64,000 nucleotides of DNA from Sporichthya polymorpha DSM 43042. GTDB lineage: Bacteria > Actinomycetota > Actinomycetes > Sporichthyales > Sporichthyaceae. The stretch lies in NCBI RefSeq assembly GCF_000384115.1, contig NZ_KB913029.1, forward strand, positions 902,907-966,906, written 5' to 3'. Made by a program: the position numbers and the translations under genes. Each line of letters begins with the position of its first letter. The first letter of the stretch is position 1. The notes beneath the pieces are model-generated. The model saw only the letters and a program-made list of their open reading frames with translations, was not told where the DNA came from and ran no database searches. Shown here one piece after another: positions 22,408-30,292 of this stretch.

Positions 22408-23498
22408 GCGGACCTCTCACCGGGCTGCGGGTGCTGGAACTCGGCGGGATCGGACCCGGTCCGCACGCCGCGATGATGCTGGCGGACCTCGGCGCGGACG
22501 TCGTGCGCGTGGACCGCCCCTCGGGTGGCCTCAAGGTCGCGCCGGGCGCGCGGGACTGGATGCTGCGCAACCGTCGCCGCGTCGACGCGGACATGAAGAC
22601 CGACGAGGGCATGGCGACGATGAAGGCACTGCTCGACGCCGCCGACGTCGTCATCGAGGGCTTCCGGCCCGGCGTCGCCGAGCGCCTGGGCATCGGCCCG
22701 GCCGACGCGCACCGGACCAACCCGGGGCTGATCTACGCCCGCATGACCGGCTGGGGCCAGGACGGCCCGTGGGCCAAGGTCGCCGGCCACGACATCAACT
22801 ACATCAGCGTCACCGGGATGCTGAAGGCCATTTCGAAGGGCGACAGCGGGCCCGTCCCGCCGTTGAACATGGTCGGCGACTTCGGTGGCGGCTCGATGTT
22901 CCTGGTGTTCGGCATCCTCGCCGCGCTCTACGAGCGGGAGAAGTCGGGGCAGGGCCAGGTCGTCGACGCGGGCATCGTCGACGGCACCATGACGCTGGCT
23001 CAGATGGTCTGGGGCCTGATGGCCGGCGGTGCCTGGAGCGACGCGCCCGCGGCGAATTTGCTCGACACCGGGTGCCCGTTCTACGACACCTACCGGTGCT
23101 CCGACGGCGAGTGGATGGCCGTGGGGTCGCTCGAGCCGCAGTTCTACGCCGAGCTGCTTCGGGGACTCGGCCTCGACGGCGAGGACCTCCCGAAGCAGGG
23201 CGACCGCTCCGGCTGGCCGACCCTGCGGGCGCGGTTCACGGAGGTCTTCGCCTCCCGGACCCGCGACGAGTGGGCGAAGGTGTTCGAGGGCACCGACGCG
23301 TGCGTGACCCCCGTCCTGTCGTGGGCCGAGGCCGCCGAGCACCCCCACATCACCGGCCGCGGGTCGCTGATCGAGGTCGACGGTGTCACCCAGGCCGCCC
23401 CCTCGCCCCGGTTCTCCCGCTCCGCCCCCGCCACCCCGACCGCTCCCCCGGACTCCTCCGTCTCCCTCGACGAGGTCCTCACCAGCTGGAAGCGCTGA
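22404..23498 (+). CDS. CaiB/BaiF CoA-transferase family protein, alpha-methylacyl-CoA racemase-like
   Basis: A 364-residue member of the family III CoA-transferase/racemase group. Length and motifs ([20 protein letters not shown] at the start, AGHDINYI near residue 126, [11 protein letters not shown] near 155) match alpha-methylacyl-CoA racemase, where His and Asp of these motifs are the acid/base pair. It would interconvert (R)- and (S)-2-methylacyl-CoA before beta-oxidation. AAGGAAGG precedes the ATG, which overlaps the HAD gene stop. A strong hairpin follows the stop. Confidence 0.88.
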   Translation: MSGPLTGLRVLELGGIGPGPHAAMMLADLGADVVRVDRPSGGLKVAPGARDWMLRNRRRVDADMKTDEGMATMKALLDAADVVIEGFRPGVAERLGIGPADAHRTNPGLIYARMTGWGQDGPWAKVAGHDINYISVTGMLKAISKGDSGPVPPLNMVGDFGGGSMFLVFGILAALYEREKSGQGQVVDAGIVDGTMTLAQMVWGLMAGGAWSDAPAANLLDTGCPFYDTYRCSDGEWMAVGSLEPQFYAELLRGLGLDGEDLPKQGDRSGWPTLRARFTEVFASRTRDEWAKVFEGTDACVTPVLSWAEAAEHPHITGRGSLIEVDGVTQAAPSPRFSRSAPATPTAPPDSSVSLDEVLTSWKR

Positions 23499-23504
23499 CG
23501 CACT

Positions 23505-23548
23505 GGAGATGTCATCTCCACCGCATCGGGGGTGGAGATGACATCTCC
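23505..23548. terminator. Hairpin from two GGAGATGWCATCTCC palindromes
   Basis: Two copies of GGAGATG[T/A]CATCTCC form a perfect 18-bp stem (23505-23522 with 23531-23548) and an 8-base loop. It starts 7 bases after the racemase stop and is probably its terminator. The same 15-base palindrome occurs inside fliO at 50801-50815. Confidence 0.65.
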
Positions 23549-23575
23549 TGGCTCGGGCCGGGTAGTGCTGCGCGC

Positions 23576-23932
23576 ATGGACGCGACGACGGACCACACCT
23601 CCCCGCACCGGCCCCGCTCCCTGGTGAAGCGCCTGGTGCGGACCATGCGCCGCCACACCGAGGCGCCCGCGGCCGACCGCGCGAACGCGGTGCGGATCGA
23701 CGACGTCGCCCCGGACTGGACCCCGCCCGTGCAGCCCGAGGTCGACGGCCCGCAGACCTGGGCGGACCTCGACGCAGCGCGGGTGCCGAAGGCCCGCCAT
23801 TCCGGCAGCGACCCCGTTCAGCTCCCCGAGAGCCGCGCCGAGGCCGGCGGCCCGCCGGTCTACGCCGACCCGCAGATGGTCAACCCGGCCGCCGCGGAGA
23901 AGATGCGGCCGCTCTTCCGGCCCGGCCGGTAA
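23576..23932 (+). CDS. Hypothetical protein
   Basis: A 118-residue polar protein that I do not recognise. It begins MDATTDHTSPHRPRS, then a basic helix (LVKRLVRTMRRHTE, about residues 17-30), and is Pro/Asp-rich afterwards with no membrane segment or signal peptide. Codon use is like that of its neighbours, supporting a real gene. There is no clear Shine-Dalgarno site. It lies between the racemase hairpin and the alpha/beta hydrolase gene, in the same direction. Confidence 0.55.
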   Translation: MDATTDHTSPHRPRSLVKRLVRTMRRHTEAPAADRANAVRIDDVAPDWTPPVQPEVDGPQTWADLDAARVPKARHSGSDPVQLPESRAEAGGPPVYADPQMVNPAAAEKMRPLFRPGR

Positions 23933-23943
23933 GGAACGCCACA

Positions 23944-23957
23944 GTACGAATTCGTAC
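23944..23957. promoter_or_regulatory. Palindromic operator-like site
   Basis: GTACGAATTCGTAC is a perfect 14-base palindrome 43 bases upstream of the alpha/beta hydrolase ATG, in a short gap that is otherwise featureless. A dimeric regulator site is plausible; its regulator is unknown. Confidence 0.35.
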
Positions 23958-24000
23958 CGCGCCGCGCCGTCCCCGGGCCGGACGTGGTGTTATGTGAACC

Positions 24001-24876
24001 ATGAATAGTCCGGAGCGCATCGACCTGCCCGGGGCGGGGCTCCGGCTGGCCGCGGACGCCGCGGGGCCGGAGGACGGACCGCCTGTCCTGCTGCTGCACG
24101 GCGGTGGCCAGAGTCGGCGGTCCTGGGGCCGCGCGCTCGAGGCGCTCGCCGAGGCCGGGGCCCGCGCCGTCGCCGCGGATCTGCGCGGCCACGGGGACAG
24201 CGACTGGGCGCCGGACGCCACGCAGTACCGCCCGGAGCACTTCGCGGCCGACGTCGTTCGCGCCGTCGAGGCCGTCTCGGAACGCAGCGGGGGTCGGCCG
24301 GTGCTCGTCGTGGGCGCCAGCATGGGCGGCGTGGCCGCGATGGTCGCCGCGCCGCAGCTTCACGATCGGTTGACCGGGCTCGTCCTCGTCGACGTCGTCG
24401 CCAACATCCGGATGGACGGCGCGCGCCGCGTCCTGGACTTCATGAAGAGCGCCCCCGACGGGTTCGCGACGCTGGAGGAGGCGGCCGATGCCGTCGCCGC
24501 CTACCTGCCGCACCGGCCGCGCCCGTCGGACCACGAGGGCCTCAAGCGCAACCTGCGGCAGCGTCCCGACGGCCGCTGGGTCTGGCACTGGGACCCCCGC
24601 CTGGTCACCGAGGACGCGCTCGACCGCGTCGAGGACGTCCACAACGGGCAGCTCGACGACTCGGCCGCGGCGATCCGCGTCCCAACGCTGCTCGTGCGCG
24701 GGCTGCTGTCCGACATCGTCGACGAGGACGGCGTCGCGCACCTGAAGGGCCTGGTCCCGCAGCTGGAGGTCGTCGACATCGCCGATGCCGCCCACACCGC
24801 GGCGACCGACGACAACGACGCGTTCGTCACCGCTGTCCTGGAGTTCACCGGCCGCGTCGCGGCGGGCGTCCGCTAG
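24001..24876 (+). CDS. Alpha/beta-fold hydrolase
   Basis: A 291-residue alpha/beta hydrolase. LLLHGGGQSRRSW supplies the oxyanion region, GASMGG the nucleophile Ser (about residue 103), and the catalytic His lies in ADAAHTAATDD near residue 265. The order resembles small-molecule esterases and peroxidase-like hydrolases of actinobacteria. There is no signal peptide, so it is cytoplasmic. Its 3' end overlaps the convergent GntR gene by 4 bases. The substrate is not predictable. Confidence 0.88.
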   Translation: MNSPERIDLPGAGLRLAADAAGPEDGPPVLLLHGGGQSRRSWGRALEALAEAGARAVAADLRGHGDSDWAPDATQYRPEHFAADVVRAVEAVSERSGGRPVLVVGASMGGVAAMVAAPQLHDRLTGLVLVDVVANIRMDGARRVLDFMKSAPDGFATLEEAADAVAAYLPHRPRPSDHEGLKRNLRQRPDGRWVWHWDPRLVTEDALDRVEDVHNGQLDDSAAAIRVPTLLVRGLLSDIVDEDGVAHLKGLVPQLEVVDIADAAHTAATDDNDAFVTAVLEFTGRVAAGVR

Positions 24877-25649
24877 GCGCGCATCCCCGCGACGTCGACG
24901 CGGTAGCCGGCGTTGCCCGGCCACTCCGCGGAGAGGCTGAAGCGGTCGCCGCGGATGAGGCTCTCGCGGAACTCCAGGGGCCGACCGTCGAGGCAGCCGA
25001 TGCGCGTGACGGCGAGGACGGCGACGTCGGCCTTGATGCCGAGCAGGCGCCGGGTCGGGGCGTCGGCGACGAGGGCGGTGATGCTCTCGCGGCCGCCGTT
25101 GAGGCGGATGCCGGTCAGGCGGGCCATCTCGCCGTAGAGGCTGGTGTGCTCGAACGTGCCGCCGAGCAGCGGTTCGCCGATCTCGCGCGGGAGCCAGCTG
25201 CGGTCGAGGGCGAGCGGTTCGCCGTCGGCGAGGCGGAGGCGTTCGAGGAACACGAGGTCGGACTCGGGCCCGACCCCGAGGGTCTGCGCGACGTCGGTGT
25301 TCTGACGCAACTCGAGGACGCGCACCTTGCTGCGCTGCTCGACGCCGGTGGCCTCCACCGAGCGGAACAGCGAGTACAGCGCGCCGAGCGGCTGTTCGAT
25401 CGCCGCGTGCCGGACGGAGCTGCCGCGGCCCCGCGTCGAGTCGACGACGCCGGAGGCCCGCATGCGCCGCAGCGCCTCGCGGACGGTGTGCCGGCTGACG
25501 CCGTACTGCTCGGCGAGCTCGTGCTCGCCGGGGAAGGCGCTGTCGAACGCCCCGTCAGCCAGGCGGCGGTGCAGGTCCTCCTCGAGCTGCGCCCACAGCG
25601 GGCGGGAGGAGGCGCGGTCCAGCTCGCGCGGCGCCGCGGGGCTGGACAC
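24873..25649 (-). CDS. GntR-family (HutC/UTRA) transcriptional regulator
   Basis: A 258-residue regulator. The winged helix at about residues 20-85 contains ELAEQYGVSRHTVREALRRM. The C-terminal UTRA domain (about 100-255) has FLERLRLADGEPLALDRSWL, typical of the effector fold. A GTG at 25658 is also in frame, but the GGAGG site lies only one base before it and about 10 bases before the GTG at 25649, so I prefer the latter. The effector and targets are unknown; the neighbouring hydrolase is convergent, not divergent. Confidence 0.88.
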   Translation of the reverse strand: MSSPAAPRELDRASSRPLWAQLEEDLHRRLADGAFDSAFPGEHELAEQYGVSRHTVREALRRMRASGVVDSTRGRGSSVRHAAIEQPLGALYSLFRSVEATGVEQRSKVRVLELRQNTDVAQTLGVGPESDLVFLERLRLADGEPLALDRSWLPREIGEPLLGGTFEHTSLYGEMARLTGIRLNGGRESITALVADAPTRRLLGIKADVAVLAVTRIGCLDGRPLEFRESLIRGDRFSLSAEWPGNAGYRVDVAGMRA

Positions 25650-25754
25650 GACTGGCACACCTCCGCGGCGGGGACCGGAACGCCCCAGCGTACTGCGCGG
25701 GCGGTTCCGGGGCGCCGGGTTCAGGCGGCGTCAGACCCCGTCGTCACCGGTCGG

Positions 25755-26618
25755 TCAGAAGTGGTTGCAGACGTACGCGTCGCCGCTGCGGTAGCCGCGG
25801 TCGAACCACGCGGACCGCTCGTTCGCGGTGCCGTGGTGCAGTTTCGAGGAGGTCTCGGTGTCCCCGAGGGCCCGGAGCGCGCGGCGGGCGTCGGCGACGT
25901 CCTTCGCGTTCAGGGAGCCGTTGCCGACGGCGGCGCGAACCCAGATCCCGGCGAGGCAGTCGGCCTGCAGTTCCTGCTTGCTGACCTTGGGGTCGGCGAT
26001 GCCGATCGTGTGCTGGATGTGGTGGCCGAACTCGTGGGCGACGATCGCCGCGACGCCGCCTTTGTTGTAGCGGGCGTAGATCGCGCCGTGCATCCAGCCC
26101 GACGCCAGGTACACCGTCTTGTCGCCGCGGCAGTAGAACGCGGGGTAGGCCTTCTTGGAGTCGGCTGGGTTCGCGACCGCGCGGCCGCACTTCGACATCG
26201 CCGACTTCCCGGGCGCCGCGACGACGAGCCGCGGCCCGCTGTAGCGCACGCCCGCACGGGAGAGCGCCGAGACCCACCAGTTGTCGATCGTGTTGATGAT
26301 CCCGCGCTGGTAGCCGGCGTACTCGGCGAGGCTGATCCCGGCGGTGGCCGGCTTCGCGGGAGCAGTCTGGACGCCGGGCTTGTTCGTCGTGGGCGCGGCT
26401 GCCTTCGCGGGCTGCGCGGCCGCCGCCTCCGGGGCCGCCGCGGCGGCGGGCGCGGGTGCCTGCTGCTGCGCGGTGGCCGCGTCGGACTCCGCGATCGCAG
26501 CCGAGTGCATCTCCTTCTCGGACCGGAACTGGCCCTCCGCCGCGAGCACCACCCCGCCGACGAGGCCCAGCACGGCCACGGGCACGGCGATCGCCGTCAC
26601 CACACCCGGAATCCGCAT
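25755..26618 (-). CDS. Membrane-anchored neutral zinc metallopeptidase (YpfJ-like)
   Basis: A 287-residue protein with one N-terminal hydrophobic segment (about residues 5-27), an Ala/Pro-rich linker (about 45-90) and a zinc peptidase domain. HEFGHH supplies the HExxH zinc ligands and ELQADCLAG the third ligand. Four Cys in the domain probably form disulfides outside the membrane. It matches the neutral zinc metallopeptidase (Zn_peptidase) family. The gene stands alone; a degenerate copy of the long hairpin and the stop of a secreted-protein gene lie upstream. Confidence 0.87.
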   Translation of the reverse strand: MRIPGVVTAIAVPVAVLGLVGGVVLAAEGQFRSEKEMHSAAIAESDAATAQQQAPAPAAAAAPEAAAAQPAKAAAPTTNKPGVQTAPAKPATAGISLAEYAGYQRGIINTIDNWWVSALSRAGVRYSGPRLVVAAPGKSAMSKCGRAVANPADSKKAYPAFYCRGDKTVYLASGWMHGAIYARYNKGGVAAIVAHEFGHHIQHTIGIADPKVSKQELQADCLAGIWVRAAVGNGSLNAKDVADARRALRALGDTETSSKLHHGTANERSAWFDRGYRSGDAYVCNHF

Positions 26619-26742
26619 GCCGAGCCCCCTTCCCGCCTCGAGCTGATTCTCCGCGAGCGGGACCCCGAAACCGACCGAGGTTGTCCGGGTTTGACCGCGT
26701 CCTTACTCCCGGACGCCCAGCGGGACCCGCCCTTGCAAGATC

Positions 26743-26792
26743 GTTACGTCCGAACATGTGGTCGCAATAGCAGCCACATCCTCGGACGTCCG
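26743..26792. terminator. Long hairpin, copy 1 of 2
   Basis: The right arm GCAGCCACATCCTCGGACG (and four more bases) is identical to that at 27441-27463, and the AATA loop is conserved. The left arm matches at 16 of 23 positions. It begins 6 bases after the stop of the secreted-protein gene on the minus strand, so it can act as its terminator. The rest of the 180-base gap holds no gene. Confidence 0.6.
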
Positions 26793-26798
26793 CCCTCC

Positions 26799-27377
26799 CT
26801 ACGAGGGGTAGCCGGGAATCGGGACGGGTGTCGCGCGGGAACGCATCGATGCGGGCAGGCCCGCCCCCACGACGTCGCTCACGCCGCCGACGACGGACAG
26901 ACGCGAGGACCTGGCGGCGGGATCGGTCGCGGTCGGGTCAGGCCCGAGCTGAGCTTCGAACGGCCGGCCCAGGACGTTCGCCCGGACGTCGCACACCAGC
27001 AGAGACCGGCTCCCGCCCCGCAGCTCCCCGCACCACGGGGTCACGTCCGTCGCGCCGATCTCACGCAAGCCGTCAGCAAGTGCACCGGCTGTCGCGGGAA
27101 TGTCCGCTTCGCCGCGCCAGCAGAGAAAGTGCGTCGTCGCCAACGTTCCGGGGTTGCACTCCGTGACCCCGGCCGGGGGAGCCAGGCGAGCGAGTTGATC
27201 GACCGCGGGCTGCTCACGGTCGAACGCGCGCTTCGCGGCGTGGAGGGCCTCGCGGTCCGGGATCGTCATCACGGCGTCGACCGCGAACGGGTGGACGTCC
27301 GGCGCCGCGTGAGCAATCCCGCCGCCGGCAATGACGGCGACGAGGGCAGCGAGGAACGGCCACCGGGGAGACTGCAC
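26799..27377 (-). CDS. Small secreted hypothetical protein
   Basis: A 192-residue protein with a Sec signal peptide (FLAALVAVIAGGGIAHA then AP, cleavage near residue 24). The mature part has four Cys (in VTECNPG, FLCWRG, PWCGEL, LVCDVR), likely two disulfides, and no domain that I recognise. The start is a GTG without a clear Shine-Dalgarno site; the frame stays open far upstream only as shadow of the molybdoenzyme gene. It is bracketed by two copies of the same long hairpin in the same orientation. Confidence 0.6.
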   Translation of the reverse strand: MQSPRWPFLAALVAVIAGGGIAHAAPDVHPFAVDAVMTIPDREALHAAKRAFDREQPAVDQLARLAPPAGVTECNPGTLATTHFLCWRGEADIPATAGALADGLREIGATDVTPWCGELRGGSRSLLVCDVRANVLGRPFEAQLGPDPTATDPAARSSRLSVVGGVSDVVGAGLPASMRSRATPVPIPGYPS

Positions 27378-27413
27378 CGAGGAGTATCGGCGCCCGCCTC
27401 GGCCCGCTTGATC

Positions 27414-27463
27414 CGGACGTCCGACGATGTGGTTGCAATAGCAGCCACATCCTCGGACGTCCG
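27414..27463. terminator. Long hairpin, copy 2 of 2
   Basis: Arms of 23 bases (27414-27436 and 27441-27463) pair with two mismatches around an AATA loop. Each arm also starts with the palindrome CGGACGTCCG. The hairpin begins at the base next to the molybdoenzyme stop codon on the minus strand, so it is probably its terminator. It shares about 30 bases with the hairpin at 26743-26792. Confidence 0.65.
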
Positions 27464-30292
27464 CTATGTCTCGACGCGGAAGGCGCGGCGGCGGGGCTTG
27501 ACCGGGCGCATCAGGAACTCGGGGCGGCGCTGGCCGCCGGGGCCGAGGGTGGCTCGGGTCTTGGCGAGCCACTCGCGGTACATCTCCATCGAGCGCGCGG
27601 TGTCGACGTAGACGTCGCCGTACTGGTCGGTCGCCTCGGCGGGGGTCATCCGGACCCTCTGGAGCCAGCACTGCTGCCCGGACCACGGGTCGGCCTGGAC
27701 GGCGAAGGCGAGGTTCTGGTGGACGCCGGGGTCGGTCCACCAGATGCGCTCGGAGTCGGGGTCCTCGGACTTGAAGGGCTGGATTCCGCCGCGGTAGCGG
27801 AGGAAGAAGCTGTCCGGGCCGTCGGGGTGAGAGATGTCGACCAGGCCCTGGGCCCACCGCGAGCCCTCGGTCTCGTGCAGGCGCCAGCGGCCCATGTGGT
27901 GGCTCAACGCGCAGACACCGGGGCGGATCGCCTCGGTCACCCACACCCGCGGGACGAAGTAGCCGATCGACGTCCGCAGCCGGACCAGGTCGCCGGTCTT
28001 CACGCCGTGCCGGGCCGCGTCGACGGAGTTCAGCCAGAGCGGATGGCTGTTCGAGATCTCGTTCAAGTACTTCGCGTTGCCGGAGCGGGTGTGGATCAGC
28101 GTCGGCAGCCGGAACGTCGGGACGAGGACGAGGTCGCCGGCGGCGAGGTCGATCTGATCCGCCGCCACGTGGGAGCGGATGTAGCCGGGCGTCGCGTGCT
28201 CGGGCCAGCCCCAGTCGCGCATCGTCTCGGAGTAGAGCTCCAGCTTCCGGCTCGGCGAGAGCCACCCGGCGGTGACGGTGCCGTCCTCGTGCTGGACCCC
28301 GACCGCGCCGGCCTCGCCGATCAGCGGCGGAACTGAGTCTTCGTTCGTCGGCTTGCGGAGCACGCCCCGCTCGTCGGGGACGGCATTCTCGAGCTCGGCC
28401 TCGGTCAGCGGCCGCTCGTCCTGCCGGTAGAGCTGGTCCGCGACCTCGACGACGCCGTAGCGGCGCATGTACTCCAGCGGGGTCAGGCCCTCCTTCTCGG
28501 CCTTCTCCGGCAGGCTCGGGACGCGGTTCTCGAAGATCCACCGGTAGTACTCGTCGACGGTGACCTTCTCGCCCGGGCGGTACTTGGACTCGAAGTGCTG
28601 CCGGATCCCCATCGACCCGTCGGGGTCGATGCGCCACGACAGCTCGAACCAGAGCTCGTTCTCCTCCCACACCTCGCCCGGGTTGGCGTCACGGGTGTCG
28701 GCGTAGGGCATCCCGAGCTTCTCCATCGCGACGCGCTTCACCGGCTGGCGGAAGCCGAGCCACCGGCTCGAGTGCGTCTCGTAGGAGTGGGTGTCGTGCC
28801 GCTCGGGTGCGTGGCCCATCGGGAGGATGTAGTCCGCGAACTCGGCGGTCTCCGACCACGTCGGCGTCAGCGCGACGTGGCAGCGGACGGTGCTCTCGTC
28901 CGTCAGCGCCTTCATCCACGTGAACCCGTCGGGGTAGGTCCAGATCGGGTTGAAGACACGAGAGAAGTAGACGTCCATGACACCGCGGCCCTCGGCGAGG
29001 AAGTGCGGCAGCAGGATCGACATCTCGTTGCAGGCCAGCGGGTACTCCGGCGGCCAGTGCAGCTCGTTCCAGTGGTCGTGCGCCGGGACGTCGGGTCCGT
29101 GCGGGATGAACTTGTTCCAGCCGTTGGGCGCGGTGCCGCCGATGGTGCCGATGGACCCGGTGAGCGCGAGGACGAACCACAGCGCTCGGCTGACCGCCCA
29201 GCCGCCGTAGTTGCCGGCCGCGGCGCTGCGCCAGATGTGCGCGGAGAGCCGGTGGTCGCTGTCGGCGACGATCTCCGCGATCGCCCGGATCTTCTCCGCC
29301 GGGAGCTGGGACTCCGCCGCCGCGAACTCGAAGGTGTACTCGGTGTAGTCCGCCTCGAGGCAGTCGAGGAACTCCTCGAAGGTGGACTTCTCCGGGTGCA
29401 GGTTCTGCAGGTAGACGTCCCAGTTGAACCAGCGCCGCAGGTAGCCCTCGTCGATCTGACGGGTCCTCAGCAGGTGGCTGGCGATCGCGAGCAGGATCGC
29501 CGCCTCGCTGCCGGGCCACGGGGCGAGCCAGACGTCGGCGTGGGAGGCCGTGTTCGACATCCGCGGGTCGACGACGATCAGCTTCGCCCCGGCCTGCTTG
29601 CCCTCCATGATCCGCTGGGCGTGCGGGTTGAAGTAGTGCCCGGTCTCCAGGTGACTGGAGAACAGCAGGATCACCTTGGCGTTGGCGTGGTCGGGGCTCG
29701 GCCGGTCGTAGCCGCCCCAGAGGGTCTGGCCCAGACGCGCCCCGGACGAGCAGACCTGCGTGTGCGAGTTGTGCCCGTCGACGCCCCAGGCCTGCAGCAC
29801 CCGCTCGGCGAAGCCGTCCTCGCCGGGCCGCCCGACGTGGTACGCGACCTCCTCGTGGCGGCCCTCGTGGATCGCCTTTCGAATCCGGCCCGCGATGTCG
29901 TCGAGGGCTTCGTCCCAGCTCACCTGCTGCCACTGGCCCCCGCCCCGCTCGCCCACGCGCTTGAGCGGGTGCAGGATCCGCTCGGGGTCGTTGACCTGGT
30001 TGACCGTCGCCGGGCCCTTGGCGCAGTTGCGGCCCCGTGAGCCCGGGTGCGCCGGGTTGCCCTCGAGCTTCTTGATCGAGAGGTCGCTCTTGTCGACGTA
30101 GGCGAGCAGACCGCACGCGGACTCGCAGTTGAAGCAGGTCGTCGGGATCAGCATGTACTCCCGCGGGACCTTCCGCGGGTGGGCCTTCGCGTCGTACTCG
30201 ACGTGGGAGTCCCAGTTCTCGACCGGCGGGAAGTTCCGCAGGTGCTCGTGGGTCCGGTGGCCGGGCAGCTCGCGCGGGAGTTCCGTCGTCAT
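27464..30292 (-). CDS. Molybdopterin oxidoreductase catalytic subunit (SoeA/PsrA/PhsA-like)
   Basis: A 942-residue member of the DMSO reductase superfamily. Cys53, Cys56, Cys60 and Cys90 form the N-terminal [4Fe-4S] site (CFNCESAC and RNCAKG). Cys181 in TQVCSSG is a candidate molybdenum ligand. The C-terminal molybdopterin-binding domain follows (about residues 790-910). There is no twin-arginine signal, so the enzyme should face the cytoplasm, like the sulfite dehydrogenase SoeABC and unlike periplasmic thiosulfate or polysulfide reductases. The ATG overlaps the stop of the ferredoxin/NrfD gene. With the nearby persulfide dioxygenase, sulfite oxidation is a reasonable but unproven role. Confidence 0.85.
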   Translation of the reverse strand: MTTELPRELPGHRTHEHLRNFPPVENWDSHVEYDAKAHPRKVPREYMLIPTTCFNCESACGLLAYVDKSDLSIKKLEGNPAHPGSRGRNCAKGPATVNQVNDPERILHPLKRVGERGGGQWQQVSWDEALDDIAGRIRKAIHEGRHEEVAYHVGRPGEDGFAERVLQAWGVDGHNSHTQVCSSGARLGQTLWGGYDRPSPDHANAKVILLFSSHLETGHYFNPHAQRIMEGKQAGAKLIVVDPRMSNTASHADVWLAPWPGSEAAILLAIASHLLRTRQIDEGYLRRWFNWDVYLQNLHPEKSTFEEFLDCLEADYTEYTFEFAAAESQLPAEKIRAIAEIVADSDHRLSAHIWRSAAAGNYGGWAVSRALWFVLALTGSIGTIGGTAPNGWNKFIPHGPDVPAHDHWNELHWPPEYPLACNEMSILLPHFLAEGRGVMDVYFSRVFNPIWTYPDGFTWMKALTDESTVRCHVALTPTWSETAEFADYILPMGHAPERHDTHSYETHSSRWLGFRQPVKRVAMEKLGMPYADTRDANPGEVWEENELWFELSWRIDPDGSMGIRQHFESKYRPGEKVTVDEYYRWIFENRVPSLPEKAEKEGLTPLEYMRRYGVVEVADQLYRQDERPLTEAELENAVPDERGVLRKPTNEDSVPPLIGEAGAVGVQHEDGTVTAGWLSPSRKLELYSETMRDWGWPEHATPGYIRSHVAADQIDLAAGDLVLVPTFRLPTLIHTRSGNAKYLNEISNSHPLWLNSVDAARHGVKTGDLVRLRTSIGYFVPRVWVTEAIRPGVCALSHHMGRWRLHETEGSRWAQGLVDISHPDGPDSFFLRYRGGIQPFKSEDPDSERIWWTDPGVHQNLAFAVQADPWSGQQCWLQRVRMTPAEATDQYGDVYVDTARSMEMYREWLAKTRATLGPGGQRRPEFLMRPVKPRRRAFRVET

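Noticed and set aside
26799-28670. A 623-codon minus-strand frame spanning the secreted gene and part of the molybdoenzyme
   Set aside because: Only the last 192 codons look like a protein with signal peptide; the rest is an out-of-frame shadow of the molybdoenzyme gene.
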